The position numbers and the translations under genes are program-made. The notes beneath the pieces are model-generated. The model was not told the origin of the DNA and did no database searches. It saw nothing but the letters and a program-made list of their open reading frames with translations. Shown here piece after piece: positions 36,102 through 46,033 of a stretch of 64,000 nucleotides of DNA; within the stretch, counting starts at the first letter, position 1; each line of letters opens with the position of its first letter. The stretch is from Nostoc sp. KVJ3 (GTDB taxonomy: Bacteria > Cyanobacteriota > Cyanobacteriia > Cyanobacteriales > Nostocaceae), in the NCBI RefSeq assembly GCF_026127265.1, contig NZ_WWFG01000001.1:2891501-2955500 (forward strand). The letters run 5' to 3'.

Positions 36102-36195
36102 AATATTTTTTATTGTGATGATTATGCAGTCATCAACCTACCGAACTTGGTTGACGACTAGCAAACCAATACTCTGTAATTTAATTTCATAGTTT

Positions 36196-36972
36196 ATGAA
36201 TAATCTTCCACTACTCGATAATAATTGGGATACAAACCTGTATGAGGATAAACACGCTTTTGTCTGGCAATATGGCGAGAACTTGCTGAAACTACTCAAC
36301 CCCAAACCTGAAGAATCCATTTTGGATCTTGGTTGTGGAACTGGGCAACTGACAGCAAAAATTGCTCAAACTGGTGCTGAGGTAACAGGAATCGATCGCG
36401 CATCCTCGATGATTGAGACAGCAAGACAAAACTATCCCCATCTCCGCTTTGATGTTGCTGATGCCAGAGATTTCCAAGTATTGAAACCATTGGATGCAGT
36501 ATTTTCCAACGCTGTTTTACATTGGATTAAAGAAGCAGATGCGGCGATCGCTTCCATACATCAAGCATTAAAACCTGGGGGGCGTTTTGTGGCTGAATTT
36601 GGTGGTAAAGGAAATATTCAAGCGATCGTCAAAGCTTTGTCCAGTGCTTTAGAAGCGATCGCTATCCCCCCACAAGCACTGAATCCTTGGTATTTTCCTA
36701 GTATTGGTGAGTACGCTACTCTACTAGAACAACAAGGCTTTGATGTTACTTATGCAACCTTATTTGCTCGTCCTACTCCCCTAACAGAAGGCAAAGCAGG
36801 GATGGCAAACTGGCTTGAGATGTTTGCTGATGCTTTTCTAGCAGGACTGTCTGCTGACCAAAAAATACAAATAATTCGCGCTGTGGAAAAGCATCTTTTG
36901 CCGACACTGTATCAAGAAGGTAATTGGACAGCCGACTATCGAAGAATTCGCATCGTTGCCATCAAACTTTAA
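36196..36972 (+). CDS. SAM-dependent methyltransferase, trans-aconitate methyltransferase-like
   Basis: The 258-residue protein has the class I core: ILDLGCGTGQLTAKIAQTGA, VTGIDRASSMIETARQNYP, FDVADARDF and VFSNAVLHWIKEADAAIASI, then LKPGGRFVAEFGGKGNIQAI. Overall pattern and length resemble trans-aconitate 2-methyltransferase and ubiquinone-type methylases. Its divergent partner is a LysR regulator, which likely controls it. Substrate unknown. Confidence 0.85.
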   Translation: MNNLPLLDNNWDTNLYEDKHAFVWQYGENLLKLLNPKPEESILDLGCGTGQLTAKIAQTGAEVTGIDRASSMIETARQNYPHLRFDVADARDFQVLKPLDAVFSNAVLHWIKEADAAIASIHQALKPGGRFVAEFGGKGNIQAIVKALSSALEAIAIPPQALNPWYFPSIGEYATLLEQQGFDVTYATLFARPTPLTEGKAGMANWLEMFADAFLAGLSADQKIQIIRAVEKHLLPTLYQEGNWTADYRRIRIVAIKL

Positions 36973-37020
36973 GTGCGAGGTTGCTGATTGCGGTGAAAAA
37001 TCCTTGTAAAGTCAGGTTGC

Positions 37021-37291
37021 AATACGGTTTGGTTAAGGTTATTCGATTGGGACTTACGCACTCGTGACGACAAACTAAGCCTTTGCGATTACTTCGCTTC
37101 GCTCGTAATGACGTAAAATCGTAGTCTGTGCGTAAGTCCTGTCGATGAAAAGATATACATCTAGGAACTTACGCAAAAACCCTCTCAAACTCTTATTTCT
37201 CTGTGACCTCTGCGTTCTCTGTGGTTCGTGTAAGTCATAAGATCCTAAAGATGCGATTTATCGCGTCTCTTGCCTTAACCGAACAGTATTG
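37021..37291. mobile_element. MITE-like element, AATACGGTTTGGTTAAGG ends, 11-bp duplication
   Basis: Ends AATACGGTTTGGTTAAGG (37021-37038) and CCTTAACCGAACAGTATT (37273-37290) are inverted repeats. AGTCAGGTTGC lies directly on each side (37010-37020 and 37292-37302). Inside is another inverted repeat, GGACTTACGCAC/GTGCGTAAGTCC (37050-37139), around a GCAATGAC-like repeat, suggesting nesting. It fills the spacer between the methyltransferase and the acylase. Confidence 0.8.
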
Positions 37292-37305
37292 AGTCAGGTT
37301 GCGCT

Positions 37306-39858
37306 TTATTCTCTCAATTTTGGAACTAACTTCAATGTTGCAGCAGTGTTATCTCTGATATTCTTTTGTTCCCACAGCATCTGGTGGTATTCAATATTGC
37401 GCCAAGAGTCAACTATATCGTTGTAGTGGGTATGGAAAGCATGGCCTGATTGTCCCGGTGTATGAATTGCGACTGAGTTATCCAAATTTCCCAAATCTAT
37501 AATCATTCGTAGAGAAGGAATATCTGTCACCTCAAAGGATTTATTTGCTCTCCATCGATTAGCATTCACCGTTTCGCCATTACCAGCCGTAGTAAATGCA
37601 CCACGATTAAATAAAGCTTCAATCGGTGCAACCCCAGATTTACCTAAAGTGGCATTCCGAAAAGTAACAGTGTGTAGTTTGCCCCAATTCCAGTTTTTCG
37701 GATCTTGGCTTTGAATTCGTTCTAGTTCATCCACGGCTTCTGTAAAAGATTGCTGCAAAATTTGGTCGCGGTTTTCAACTTTTGGGGTGTTGCGATTATC
37801 CCACCAAGAACTATTGGGTTGTTTTACCAGATTTGCCACCACAGCATACCAGCGATCGCCCCCATTGGGAAAGTATGTCTCAGGTAACTGGTCGTGAAAG
37901 GTATCTGCTAGCAAGTGTTTCCAGAATACTTCAAACAAGGCAGCAGCAGGTGATGTCATTCCCAACTGCAAATTCCAATCTCGGAGAAGTTTTTGGGCTG
38001 CTTGCAAACGGGCAGTATCAACTGTGATAGATTGCAGTAGCGGTACTAATATTTGAGCATTGAGATTGCGATCGTCCCCCTGTATCTCCTGCACATCTTC
38101 CACAGAAATCGGCTCCCTTTGTTGGGAAATCATCTCAACGATGCGCTGGGCGCGATAGCCATAAACCCAGTCTGCGGTAATTAGGTAAGGGTATTTACGC
38201 ATAACTAAATTATTGGCAGTAGCAATATAACCTTGAGGTGGATTGAAACTTTTGGGTAACTGCTCAAAGTCAATATAGCCTTGCCACTCATAAGCATCCG
38301 TCCAACCAGGAACGGGATAACGGCCATTTCCCTTAGCTCGGATGGGAAATTTACCAGGCATTTGGTAGCCAATATTGCCATCAACGTCAGCGTAGACCAA
38401 ATTTTGAGCCGGGACATCATAATTTTTGGCAGCAGTGCGGAATTCTTGCCAGTTTTGCGCTCGATTGATTTGGGGAACAGTATAGGCTAATTTGGAAGGT
38501 TCTAGGGCTGTCCAGCGCAGGGCTACGGCGTAGTTTGGCGGTATTTCTAAGGGCTGATTTGGCTGAAACTCCTTCAGATTGGGTGAAACATCAGAGAGAA
38601 TCGGCCCATGTCGGGTATAGCGTACCGTTTGCACAATCGGCTGACTTCGGGCAACTTGAATCGTCTCTTTTACGAGTTTCATATCAACCCATTTGCCATT
38701 TACCTCATACTGATTGGGGTTCTTGGGATTGATTTTCTCAATGTATAAATCCATTACATCAGATTGTACATTGGTAACACCCCAGGCAATGCGATCGCTA
38801 TGACCGACAATTACCCCAATCATTCCCGCAAAGGAAAAGCCTGTAACGTTGTATGGACATTCTGCACTTTTAGATGTGCAGTGCAAACCAACTTCATACC
38901 AGATAGAGGGTATTTGCACACCCAAATGGGGGTCATTTGCCAAAATTGGCTTACCTGTATCTGTACGCTGACCGGATATTACCCAACTATTGGAACCAAT
39001 ACCTATTCCCGTCGGCCCGATGAGTTGTTCCAAAGCAATCATTGGCTTGGTAATTGACTCCATTACTTCCTCAATATCAAAGGCAGTAAATGGCGTATCG
39101 TCAGAATCTTCATCCTCCCCTGTTTTCCCTTTTTGGAACTCAGGTAAAATCACTGGCAAATCTTGAGGATATGGTGGATAAAGTTCCTCTACTTGAGCAG
39201 GAGTAAGAGTTTTCAGCAGGATAGCACGTTCAATTTCGCTTTGGAAATTTCTGCCCAAATCGTAAGCCATCACCTTCCCCCAAGTCAGGGAATGCAGTAT
39301 TTGCCAAGGTTCTGGCTTATACCCAGGATTCAGGAATTTTAGCACAGTGTATTCTAGACTCAGGGCGCTGCCTTGATGCTCTGCCAGATAAGCATTGACA
39401 CCATCTGAGTATGCTTCCAGATATGCCTTCATCTCTGCATTAATTTCCTGAATTTCTTGCTGCGCCACCCTCGCCCAACCCATAGTCCGCAGATATTTAT
39501 CAGTGTCAACCTGAGAAGAACCAAACATTTCTGAGAGTCGTCCAGAACCGATGTGTCGCCAAAAATCCATTTGCCAAAAGCGGTCTTGGGCGTGAATGTA
39601 ACCTTGCGCCATAAATAAATCGTGGGAGTTGGCAGCATAAATATGGGGAATTCCCCATTTATCTCGCTGGACGGTTACTTCAGCTTTGAGTTTAGGTAGT
39701 TGAATTGTGCCATTCTCTTGCGGAAAGGATTGGCGAACAGTGTAGGTAGCGAATCCTGCTAACAATAGCCCCAGCAATAACAGCACAATCAAAGTTCTGG
39801 TGAGAATTTGAGGAAATCGACGTTTCCTGAAGCTTTTTATTTGGGCTGGCTGTGGCAT
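37306..39858 (-). CDS. Penicillin acylase family N-terminal nucleophile hydrolase (possible AHL acylase)
   Basis: The 850-residue precursor has a signal anchor (TLIVLLLLGLLLAGFATYTV, residues 22-41). An alpha chain follows (RDKWGIPHIYAANSHDLFMA), then a linker with acidic residues (GEDEDSDDTP), and the beta chain starts at the nucleophile Ser289 in GIGSNSWVISGQRT. Autoprocessing before that serine is expected. Length and pattern fit the QuiP/AiiC group; AiiC of Anabaena degrades acyl-homoserine lactones. Substrate here is inferred only. Confidence 0.88.
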   Translation of the reverse strand: MPQPAQIKSFRKRRFPQILTRTLIVLLLLGLLLAGFATYTVRQSFPQENGTIQLPKLKAEVTVQRDKWGIPHIYAANSHDLFMAQGYIHAQDRFWQMDFWRHIGSGRLSEMFGSSQVDTDKYLRTMGWARVAQQEIQEINAEMKAYLEAYSDGVNAYLAEHQGSALSLEYTVLKFLNPGYKPEPWQILHSLTWGKVMAYDLGRNFQSEIERAILLKTLTPAQVEELYPPYPQDLPVILPEFQKGKTGEDEDSDDTPFTAFDIEEVMESITKPMIALEQLIGPTGIGIGSNSWVISGQRTDTGKPILANDPHLGVQIPSIWYEVGLHCTSKSAECPYNVTGFSFAGMIGVIVGHSDRIAWGVTNVQSDVMDLYIEKINPKNPNQYEVNGKWVDMKLVKETIQVARSQPIVQTVRYTRHGPILSDVSPNLKEFQPNQPLEIPPNYAVALRWTALEPSKLAYTVPQINRAQNWQEFRTAAKNYDVPAQNLVYADVDGNIGYQMPGKFPIRAKGNGRYPVPGWTDAYEWQGYIDFEQLPKSFNPPQGYIATANNLVMRKYPYLITADWVYGYRAQRIVEMISQQREPISVEDVQEIQGDDRNLNAQILVPLLQSITVDTARLQAAQKLLRDWNLQLGMTSPAAALFEVFWKHLLADTFHDQLPETYFPNGGDRWYAVVANLVKQPNSSWWDNRNTPKVENRDQILQQSFTEAVDELERIQSQDPKNWNWGKLHTVTFRNATLGKSGVAPIEALFNRGAFTTAGNGETVNANRWRANKSFEVTDIPSLRMIIDLGNLDNSVAIHTPGQSGHAFHTHYNDIVDSWRNIEYHQMLWEQKNIRDNTAATLKLVPKLRE

Positions 39859-39982
39859 TGTTCAGTAAAATCACGTGATGTTACAACGTTGATATTACAG
39901 TAGAGTGAGCAATATTGATTTAATGCCTGTTCAACCACCTTTACAATGAAGAAAAGGACACACTACTTCAGGAAAGCGCAAT

Positions 39983-40324
39983 ATGCCGAGAATCACCCTA
40001 GAAGTATCAGAGGAATTATCTCAACAACTAGCACAAGTAGGCGATCGCTTACCTGAACTACTTGCATTGAGTCTCCAACAACCAGCTGTACCAGCACAAG
40101 TTTACCGATATATCCTAGATTTTTTGACCAGCAGCCCCACTCCTGAACAAATTGCTGAATTTAAACCTACTCCCGAAATGCAAGAACGATTGCGTACCTT
40201 GTTAACACGCAGTAACGCAGGTGAACTTACACCCACGGAGTTGAAAGAGCTAGATGAGTATGAACGTATTGAACACTTAGTTGTGATGATTAAAGCAGGT
40301 AACTTATCTTATTTGACCAGCTGA
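39983..40324 (+). CDS. Small hypothetical protein, antitoxin-like
   Basis: The 113-residue acidic protein starts MPRITLEVSEELSQQLAQVG, a common opening of cyanobacterial proteins that I associate with small two-gene modules. The middle is helical (FKPTPEMQERLRTLLTRSNA) and the C-terminus reads LTPTELKELDEYERIEHLVV. No partner gene is found in the 212 bp that follow, so any module is incomplete. Function unknown. Confidence 0.6.
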   Translation: MPRITLEVSEELSQQLAQVGDRLPELLALSLQQPAVPAQVYRYILDFLTSSPTPEQIAEFKPTPEMQERLRTLLTRSNAGELTPTELKELDEYERIEHLVVMIKAGNLSYLTS

Positions 40325-40536
40325 CTGTGAGTACTGGGACGTACAACGATCAGATTACTACAAATAAATAGTGACGAACGACTAGCCCAACGGCAAAAAT
40401 TGCGCTGAACTGTTCAAACCTGACGCAGGTATTCACTTACACAGTTAAAATAATTTCAAGGAAACTCTTCAGCAGAATACACAATGCTGAAAATTAACCT
40501 GTAAGTATTATCTGGTGCGATCGCAGGAGGCAAAAA

Positions 40537-41277
40537 ATGGGCTTGGCTGGATTAAGAATTGTGTTGGTAGAACCAGCCGGGCCGATAAATATCGGCGCGA
40601 TCGCCAGAGTCATGAAAAATTTCGGGCTATATAATTTAGTATTAGTGAATCCCCAATGCGATCCACTATCGACGGAAGCTTTGATGATGGCTGTTCACGC
40701 TCAAGAAATTATCGAATCTGCCGTATTAGTGGCGACCTTACCAGAAGCATTGCATGGATGTGTCCGGGCGATCGCTACTACTGGTCGCGTTAGGAGTTTA
40801 GAAACACCCTTAGAAAATCCTCGGACTGCACTACCCTGGTTACTGGAGGAACCAGAAAAACCCGCAGCCCTAATTTTTGGCAGGGAAGACCGAGGATTAA
40901 GCAATGAAGAATTAAATTATGCCCAGAGGTTTGTTGGTATTCCTACAAGTCAAGATTATGTAGCCCTGAATTTGGCTACTGCTGTCGCAATTTGCTGTTA
41001 TGAATTGTCACAATGTGCCCAGCAAACTGACACTCAAACCATAACTCAAACTGAACTCGCACCCTTAGATGTTGTGGAAGGATACTACCAGCAATTAGAA
41101 TCATTATTACTGAAAATTGGTTATGTATATCCGCATACAGCAGCTAGCCGTATGGGGAAATTTCGCCAACTATATAATCGCGCTCACTTGAAAACTGGGG
41201 AAGTCGCCATGCTCCGAGGAATTTTACAGCAGGTAGAATGGGCCCTTAAAAACCAGAGGGATGGTGAAAACTTATAA
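40537..41277 (+). CDS. trmJ: TrmJ-like SPOUT RNA methyltransferase
   Basis: The 246-residue protein has the SPOUT fold of the TrmH/TrmJ group: IVLVEPAGPINIGAIARVMK at the start, LIFGREDRGLSNEELNYAQ and the knot segment VGIPTSQDYVALNLATAVAICCYEL. The C-terminal helical part (RGILQQVEWALK) matches TrmJ. TrmJ methylates the 2'-OH of position 32 in tRNAs. A HIP1-like site and AGGAGG lie just before the ATG. Confidence 0.88.
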   Translation: MGLAGLRIVLVEPAGPINIGAIARVMKNFGLYNLVLVNPQCDPLSTEALMMAVHAQEIIESAVLVATLPEALHGCVRAIATTGRVRSLETPLENPRTALPWLLEEPEKPAALIFGREDRGLSNEELNYAQRFVGIPTSQDYVALNLATAVAICCYELSQCAQQTDTQTITQTELAPLDVVEGYYQQLESLLLKIGYVYPHTAASRMGKFRQLYNRAHLKTGEVAMLRGILQQVEWALKNQRDGENL

Positions 41278-41400
41278 TTATTCGTTTAATATATACGCAA
41301 TTATCCCCCCAAAATATTGAATATAGCTTAAACTAAACACACAAATGCTACTTAGTAGCAAAGTGGAATTTGAGTATTAATATTACTTAAAGATTAAGTT

Positions 41401-43014
41401 TTGGGTCAGGAGTCTCCAAGAAAACAGCCAAGTAGGTCACAAGGAGTAACTGTGTCAGAGTCAAGTGACGAACTAACAGCTTTCTCGCGGCGACAACCCA
41501 TAAATGGCCGCCAACGGCCACAAAAGGTTCAAAAAGTGGCACAAAAGAAAGTTAAAGCTAATAGCCAGCAGCAAGCTGCTAATGGACGAGATGCGCCCCT
41601 AGCACGCCCAAAAAATCGCATCAGTCCTCCCCCAATCCCTGCGGCTACACGCAGGGTAAAATCGGGGTTAGTCATGCCAAAGGCAGTAAAACCAATACCC
41701 ACTGTCAAGGGGAAAATTCCTCCCTTCCGGCCGGGTGCTGTGATGGTGAAAACAGTGCGAATGGAAAAGCCAAAAATCGGCAGACGCTCATCGCGGAAGA
41801 CGCGGTTAAAGCCAATGGCCAAAACCATGTTGTATATTGTCCGGTTGTTGATTGTAGGTGTTGGGATGGGTGCAATTGTGGGCACGGTGTTGTCAGTATT
41901 AGACCCAGCTAATCGCATCAGCACAACTTCTGCGCCGCAATCTAATAGTAATGTGGTGCGATCGCAGCCGCAACCTACCCAAGCTCCCCAAGTTGCAGCT
42001 TCGAGTCTGTATCTATCCCAAGAAATGACCCCTTTGAAAAATACCGTGCAAAATTTGGTGGCGGCCAACCCAAATCTTACACCCGGAGTTTTCTTAGTAG
42101 ATTTAGATAATGGTAATTATGTAGATATCAATGGCTCTACCAGCTTTCCAGCAGCTAGCACAATTAAAGTACCGATTCTACTTGCCTTTTTCCAGGATGT
42201 AGATTCAGGGAAAATTCGCCTGGATGAAATGCTAACCATGCAACAAGATGTAATCGCTGGCGGTTCGGGAACTCTGCAATACAAACCAGCCGGAACGCAG
42301 TACACCGCTCTGGACGTAGTCACCAAAATGATTACAATCAGTGACAACACAGCGACAAATATGCTGATTGCCCGACTAGGAGGAATAGAAGCGTTAAACC
42401 AGCGTTTCCGCACTTGGGGATTAACAACCACAACAATCCATAATCAACTCCCAGACTTGGAAGGAACAAATACCACAAGTCCGAGAGAATTGGCTAATTT
42501 AATGGCTATTGTGAGTCAGGGAAATTTAGTGAGTGTGCCGTCACGCGACCTCATGCTCGATATCTTGCGTCGCACCCAGAGAGACACTCTACTACCATCA
42601 GGTTTAGGAACAGGTGCTAGAGTTTACCATAAAACGGGCGATATTGCTACAATGTTAGCAGATGCAGGTTTAATAGTTGTTCCAACTGGCAAGCGCTACA
42701 TAGCTTCTGTCATGGTACAACGCCCCGAAAATGACCCCCGCCCCGAAAAATTAATCGGTTCAATTTCTCGTGCTGCCTACCAAGAGTTTAGCCAGAATGC
42801 TGTACCACCCAATAGTACCACAAGCACTATACCCGCAACTGGTTATCAGCCCCCGATTGTGAGTCCTGTACCCAATGGTGCCACAGGCACTGTACCCATG
42901 AATGGTTATCAACCCCCTGTTGTGATTCCTGCACCCAATGGTACAACAGGCACTGTGCCAACAAACGGATATCAATCTCCAGTTATTAATCCACAGTATT
43001 ATCCCCCAAGATAA
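41401..43014 (+). CDS. Class A beta-lactamase-like serine hydrolase
   Basis: The 537-residue frame starts at TTG 41401; GTG 41452 is an alternative. The first 135 residues are basic and Pro-rich, then a membrane segment (LLIVGVGMGAIVGTVLSVL). The enzyme domain has S253-x-x-K256 (ASTIK), SDN at 314-316 and KTG at 411-413, the class A set. The last 65 residues are three Thr/Gly/Pro-rich repeats (about TGTVP.NGYQPPVV). This is probably a periplasmic, membrane-anchored hydrolase; lactamase activity is not certain. Confidence 0.85.
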   Translation: MGQESPRKQPSRSQGVTVSESSDELTAFSRRQPINGRQRPQKVQKVAQKKVKANSQQQAANGRDAPLARPKNRISPPPIPAATRRVKSGLVMPKAVKPIPTVKGKIPPFRPGAVMVKTVRMEKPKIGRRSSRKTRLKPMAKTMLYIVRLLIVGVGMGAIVGTVLSVLDPANRISTTSAPQSNSNVVRSQPQPTQAPQVAASSLYLSQEMTPLKNTVQNLVAANPNLTPGVFLVDLDNGNYVDINGSTSFPAASTIKVPILLAFFQDVDSGKIRLDEMLTMQQDVIAGGSGTLQYKPAGTQYTALDVVTKMITISDNTATNMLIARLGGIEALNQRFRTWGLTTTTIHNQLPDLEGTNTTSPRELANLMAIVSQGNLVSVPSRDLMLDILRRTQRDTLLPSGLGTGARVYHKTGDIATMLADAGLIVVPTGKRYIASVMVQRPENDPRPEKLIGSISRAAYQEFSQNAVPPNSTTSTIPATGYQPPIVSPVPNGATGTVPMNGYQPPVVIPAPNGTTGTVPTNGYQSPVINPQYYPPR

Positions 43015-43196
43015 TTAATTATTAAATTTAAAGCAGTTTCATAGCGAATTTTTAATTTAAAATTACGAATCAGACAAAATTGTTCTTTGTATATATTATT
43101 TAAACAACGGAACTTATAGGAAACTTCCTGTATCAAATATCCTAATTACGAATTATATAGCTTGCTTCTCGCCAAAGGCAGTATTGTAAATTAGCT

Positions 43197-43754
43197 ATGC
43201 ATATACTTAAACTGTGCGTTCGCCCTTGGCGTTGGTGCAGCCATCGCCAGACATCGTTTTCATTACTACTAACCATTAGCCTTACCACTTTACTAGTCTC
43301 ACCCTCACTAGCGCAAACTCCTTCAATACCGCTACCTTCTGACGCGCCTTTAGAACTAGACTTATTGACCAAGCCAAAAGATTACGTAATCACAGCTAAT
43401 ACCATTAATCCAGCACAATTGACCGTTCCGAGTTTATGGTGGGCACAACAAAACTCCGAGAAAAAGCTATTGGATAATTGGATAGCATACCCTGCTTCAG
43501 GAAAAGAACCTGCACGAGTAGACTTAATCGTAAATCAGCAAATTTGGAGTTTATTAGATTATGTACAGCGCTACGACTTCGTAAATCGCTTGGGTAGCGC
43601 TGCACGTAACTTTGGTTACAACATCCGAGTATTTAACTATCAAAAAGAACCCTTGGCAACCTACACTTGCAACTTTAGTACAAGTCCAGCATTATGTAGT
43701 ATCCAAACTACTATTAAGAACAAGATAGGGTTACAACATTACTCTAATAGTTAG
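43197..43754 (+). CDS. Secreted conserved hypothetical protein
   Basis: The 185-residue protein has a signal peptide (LLLTISLTTLLVSPSLAQTP; cleavage after SLA near residue 39). The mature part is compact and ends in a two-cysteine segment (TYTCNFSTSPALCSIQ) that could form a disulfide. A conserved-looking stretch is LTVPSLWWAQQ. I do not recognise the family. It follows the beta-lactamase-like gene on the same strand by 180 bp. Confidence 0.65.
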   Translation: MHILKLCVRPWRWCSHRQTSFSLLLTISLTTLLVSPSLAQTPSIPLPSDAPLELDLLTKPKDYVITANTINPAQLTVPSLWWAQQNSEKKLLDNWIAYPASGKEPARVDLIVNQQIWSLLDYVQRYDFVNRLGSAARNFGYNIRVFNYQKEPLATYTCNFSTSPALCSIQTTIKNKIGLQHYSNS

Positions 43755-43795
43755 GAGAGACGCGATAATCGCGTCTGTACAGAAGGAAGATGAAA

Positions 43796-43832
43796 AAATT
43801 TCAATGCCCAATTCCCAATTCCCAATTAAACC
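43796..43832. repeat. CCCAATT tandem repeat between convergent genes
   Basis: Three near-copies of CCCAATT are found at the 3' end of the polyamine-type binding-protein gene. The same unit appears after folC (about 16763-16785). Confidence 0.7.
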
Positions 43833-45004
43833 TTAATTTTGGAGAATAAAGACTCGTATTGTTTGATTGCTGATGGGGGTAAGGGAAGCAAAAACTCACT
43901 TTTATCGAAAATTTTGCGTAGGCGTAGCCCGTCGTAGACATCGCTCTGCAACAAGCTCCATAATGGTTCTTGGATATCGGAAACAGCAATATTTGTAGAA
44001 ATTGGCGAATTACTTTTGGTCAACATCGAAATTTGTTTAGCTATACTTGGTTGCCAACAAAAATCAATCCATTGATCTGATAAACTACCCTTAGCAATAC
44101 CTGCGGGACGTACCCACAAATCTGCCCACATTGCTGTTCCTGACTGGGGGATAACTACGCCAAGTTGCGGATAACGTCCCAGAACTGGCAGTACATCGCT
44201 CGACCAACCAACCGCTAACCAAGTATCCCCTATAATTAGAGGTTCTAAGTAATTATTGGAACTATAGAACTTTACCTGTTGGTTTAATCTCTGTAATTCC
44301 TTTTCCAAGTCTGGCACTTGGTCAAGATTCTCTGTATTATAAGATTTTCCCAGCTTCTTTAAGACCAGACCAATAACTTCTCGTGGTTGATTCAGTAGAG
44401 AAATGCGCTGCTGTATTCCATCTCGCCACAAATCACTCCAATCTTTGGGTGTCCAACCCAATTCTTGCAACTTGTCACGGTCATAAACAATCACCGTGCT
44501 ACCCCACCGATAAGGCGCACCCCACACCTTCCCCTGAGTATCCAATTTACCTTCATCATTGCGTGTTACCAGTTGTTTCCACCTTTCATCTAAAGCAGAC
44601 CATTGCTTTAATTGATTTCCCTGTACCTCCTGGAGGGGTTGAATCAGTTTCTGTTCAATAGCTGCTTTTAGCCAATAATCTCCCAATGTCACTAGGTCTG
44701 CATCAGCTGTTTTATGACCTTGCTTAAAGGGTATAAAACGCCTCCATCCCTCTTCATCACTAGGTTTTGGCTTCTGCTGCCAACTTTGTAATTCCTGAAA
44801 TAAATCCTGTATCTGCTCGACTGGAGCAAACTTTAACTGCACCTGTTGCTGCAAACCATTGTGAAATTGATTAACTACCTGACCAGGTATAGAACCTTTT
44901 AATAACTGTACTTTTAATTGCATCTGCTTATTTCCACTACAGCCAAAAAGCAGTTGTGAAAGTGCCAATGTACTTGTACTTAGTAAGAAAGACCGTCGAT
45001 CCAT
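43826..45004 (-). CDS. Polyamine-type ABC transporter substrate-binding lipoprotein
   Basis: The 392-residue protein starts MDRRSFLLSTSTLALSQLLF and continues GCSG, which combines a Tat-like RR start with a lipobox Cys at residue 22. The rest fits the PotD/family 1 solute-binding fold (VWGAPYRWGSTVIVYDRDKL; WIDFCWQPSIAKQISMLT). The substrate is a guess; spermidine/putrescine-type binders look closest. No ABC partner is adjacent. Near the C-terminus a dispersed repeat (about 43914-43943) is translated in frame as DVYDGLRLRKI. Confidence 0.82.
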   Translation of the reverse strand: MDRRSFLLSTSTLALSQLLFGCSGNKQMQLKVQLLKGSIPGQVVNQFHNGLQQQVQLKFAPVEQIQDLFQELQSWQQKPKPSDEEGWRRFIPFKQGHKTADADLVTLGDYWLKAAIEQKLIQPLQEVQGNQLKQWSALDERWKQLVTRNDEGKLDTQGKVWGAPYRWGSTVIVYDRDKLQELGWTPKDWSDLWRDGIQQRISLLNQPREVIGLVLKKLGKSYNTENLDQVPDLEKELQRLNQQVKFYSSNNYLEPLIIGDTWLAVGWSSDVLPVLGRYPQLGVVIPQSGTAMWADLWVRPAGIAKGSLSDQWIDFCWQPSIAKQISMLTKSNSPISTNIAVSDIQEPLWSLLQSDVYDGLRLRKIFDKSEFLLPLPPSAIKQYESLFSKIKV

Positions 45005-45361
45005 TGATTTTGGATTTGAGATTTTTGATTATACCTAATATTAAGCAAATATTCACCAGAGCCTGACTAAGTGAAAAAATGAAGTTGGAAAATTATCGGT
45101 ATTTTTTCTTGTTAATGTGGGTAAATTTGAAGATTTGACCCAAATTAGCAATTTTTCCGGCAAATTAATACCTAAATATGAATTTTTCTCCATAAATGTC
45201 CTTAGTGGTACTGATAGTAAAACTTTGCTTATATTTAGAAGTAATAATTTAAATGTCACATTTCTCGCAAAAATTATCAATACTTAAATAATTCATAAGT
45301 ATAGTTAAGGTTGGGAGTAAATTGAATAACATAAAGAAAATGTACGGATAAAAGGTATTAA
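45005..45361. other. AT-rich divergent spacer
   Basis: No supported gene is seen. A 75-codon open frame on the minus strand (45053-45280) has AT-driven composition and no ribosome-binding site, so I do not call it. The promoters of the flanking divergent genes should lie here. Confidence 0.5.
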
Positions 45362-45730
45362 ATGGAGCTATTACAGCAGCAGATTCTGACTTTAAGCGAG
45401 AAACTAGATGCCCTGTGCCAAGTGATTGAACAGCTTGATGCTAAAGTAACTCAAGCTTTCTCAGAGTGTTCTTTAGCGAATACACAAGCAAAGGATAATT
45501 ATCAGGAAAATGGTGCGGCTGGCAGCTACCAGTTCAAACGTATCAGTTTAAATCCAGAGATGGAACACAAAGATGTCTTAACAGATGGTATTTATCTAGA
45601 CATGCATCGTCAATCTGGAGATAACATAACACCAGAAATTCAAATACAACGACTGACAGCACAATTAACAGCAGCATACAATCGCATTGCTGCTTTAGAA
45701 GAACAATTACTCAGAGAGAGAATTCATTAA
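45362..45730 (+). CDS. Hypothetical coiled-coil protein
   Basis: The 122-residue protein has a leucine-rich N-terminal coiled coil (MELLQQQILTLSEKLDALCQ and VIEQLDAKVTQ) and a second helical segment at the end (IQRLTAQLTAAYNRIAALEE). The middle is polar and acidic. No membrane segment or signal is seen. I do not recognise it. The following 300 bp contain no supported gene. Confidence 0.55.
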   Translation: MELLQQQILTLSEKLDALCQVIEQLDAKVTQAFSECSLANTQAKDNYQENGAAGSYQFKRISLNPEMEHKDVLTDGIYLDMHRQSGDNITPEIQIQRLTAQLTAAYNRIAALEEQLLRERIH

Positions 45731-46033
45731 ATTTAATCTGAGTTCAACAAATCAAAAAATGCCTAGAGGTACTGAAGATAAGCCTTTAGGTGAAATTTTT
45801 AGCGATCGCTTTCTGAATATATATAGCGGGGCCTTTAGCTGGTGCTGAGGATAAACCTAGTTGCTTTATTTCTCTGAGCAATCAACACTCTCCTAATTTA
45901 TGTTACTAGGTTTATATTAAATATAATCAACTAATATAGCTATGAAGATGATAAAAAACTTAAACACGCCATTACATATATTTACGTAATAGTGTGATAT
46001 ATCTACTTGTAAGCTTTTAGTGGATTGTTCGCT

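Noticed and set aside
40325..40536. Possible toxin or nuclease remnant after the antitoxin-like gene at 39983
   Set aside because: No frame longer than about 35 codons with a recognisable motif was found.
45053..45280. 75-codon minus-strand open frame
   Set aside because: AT-driven composition and no ribosome-binding site; likely chance.
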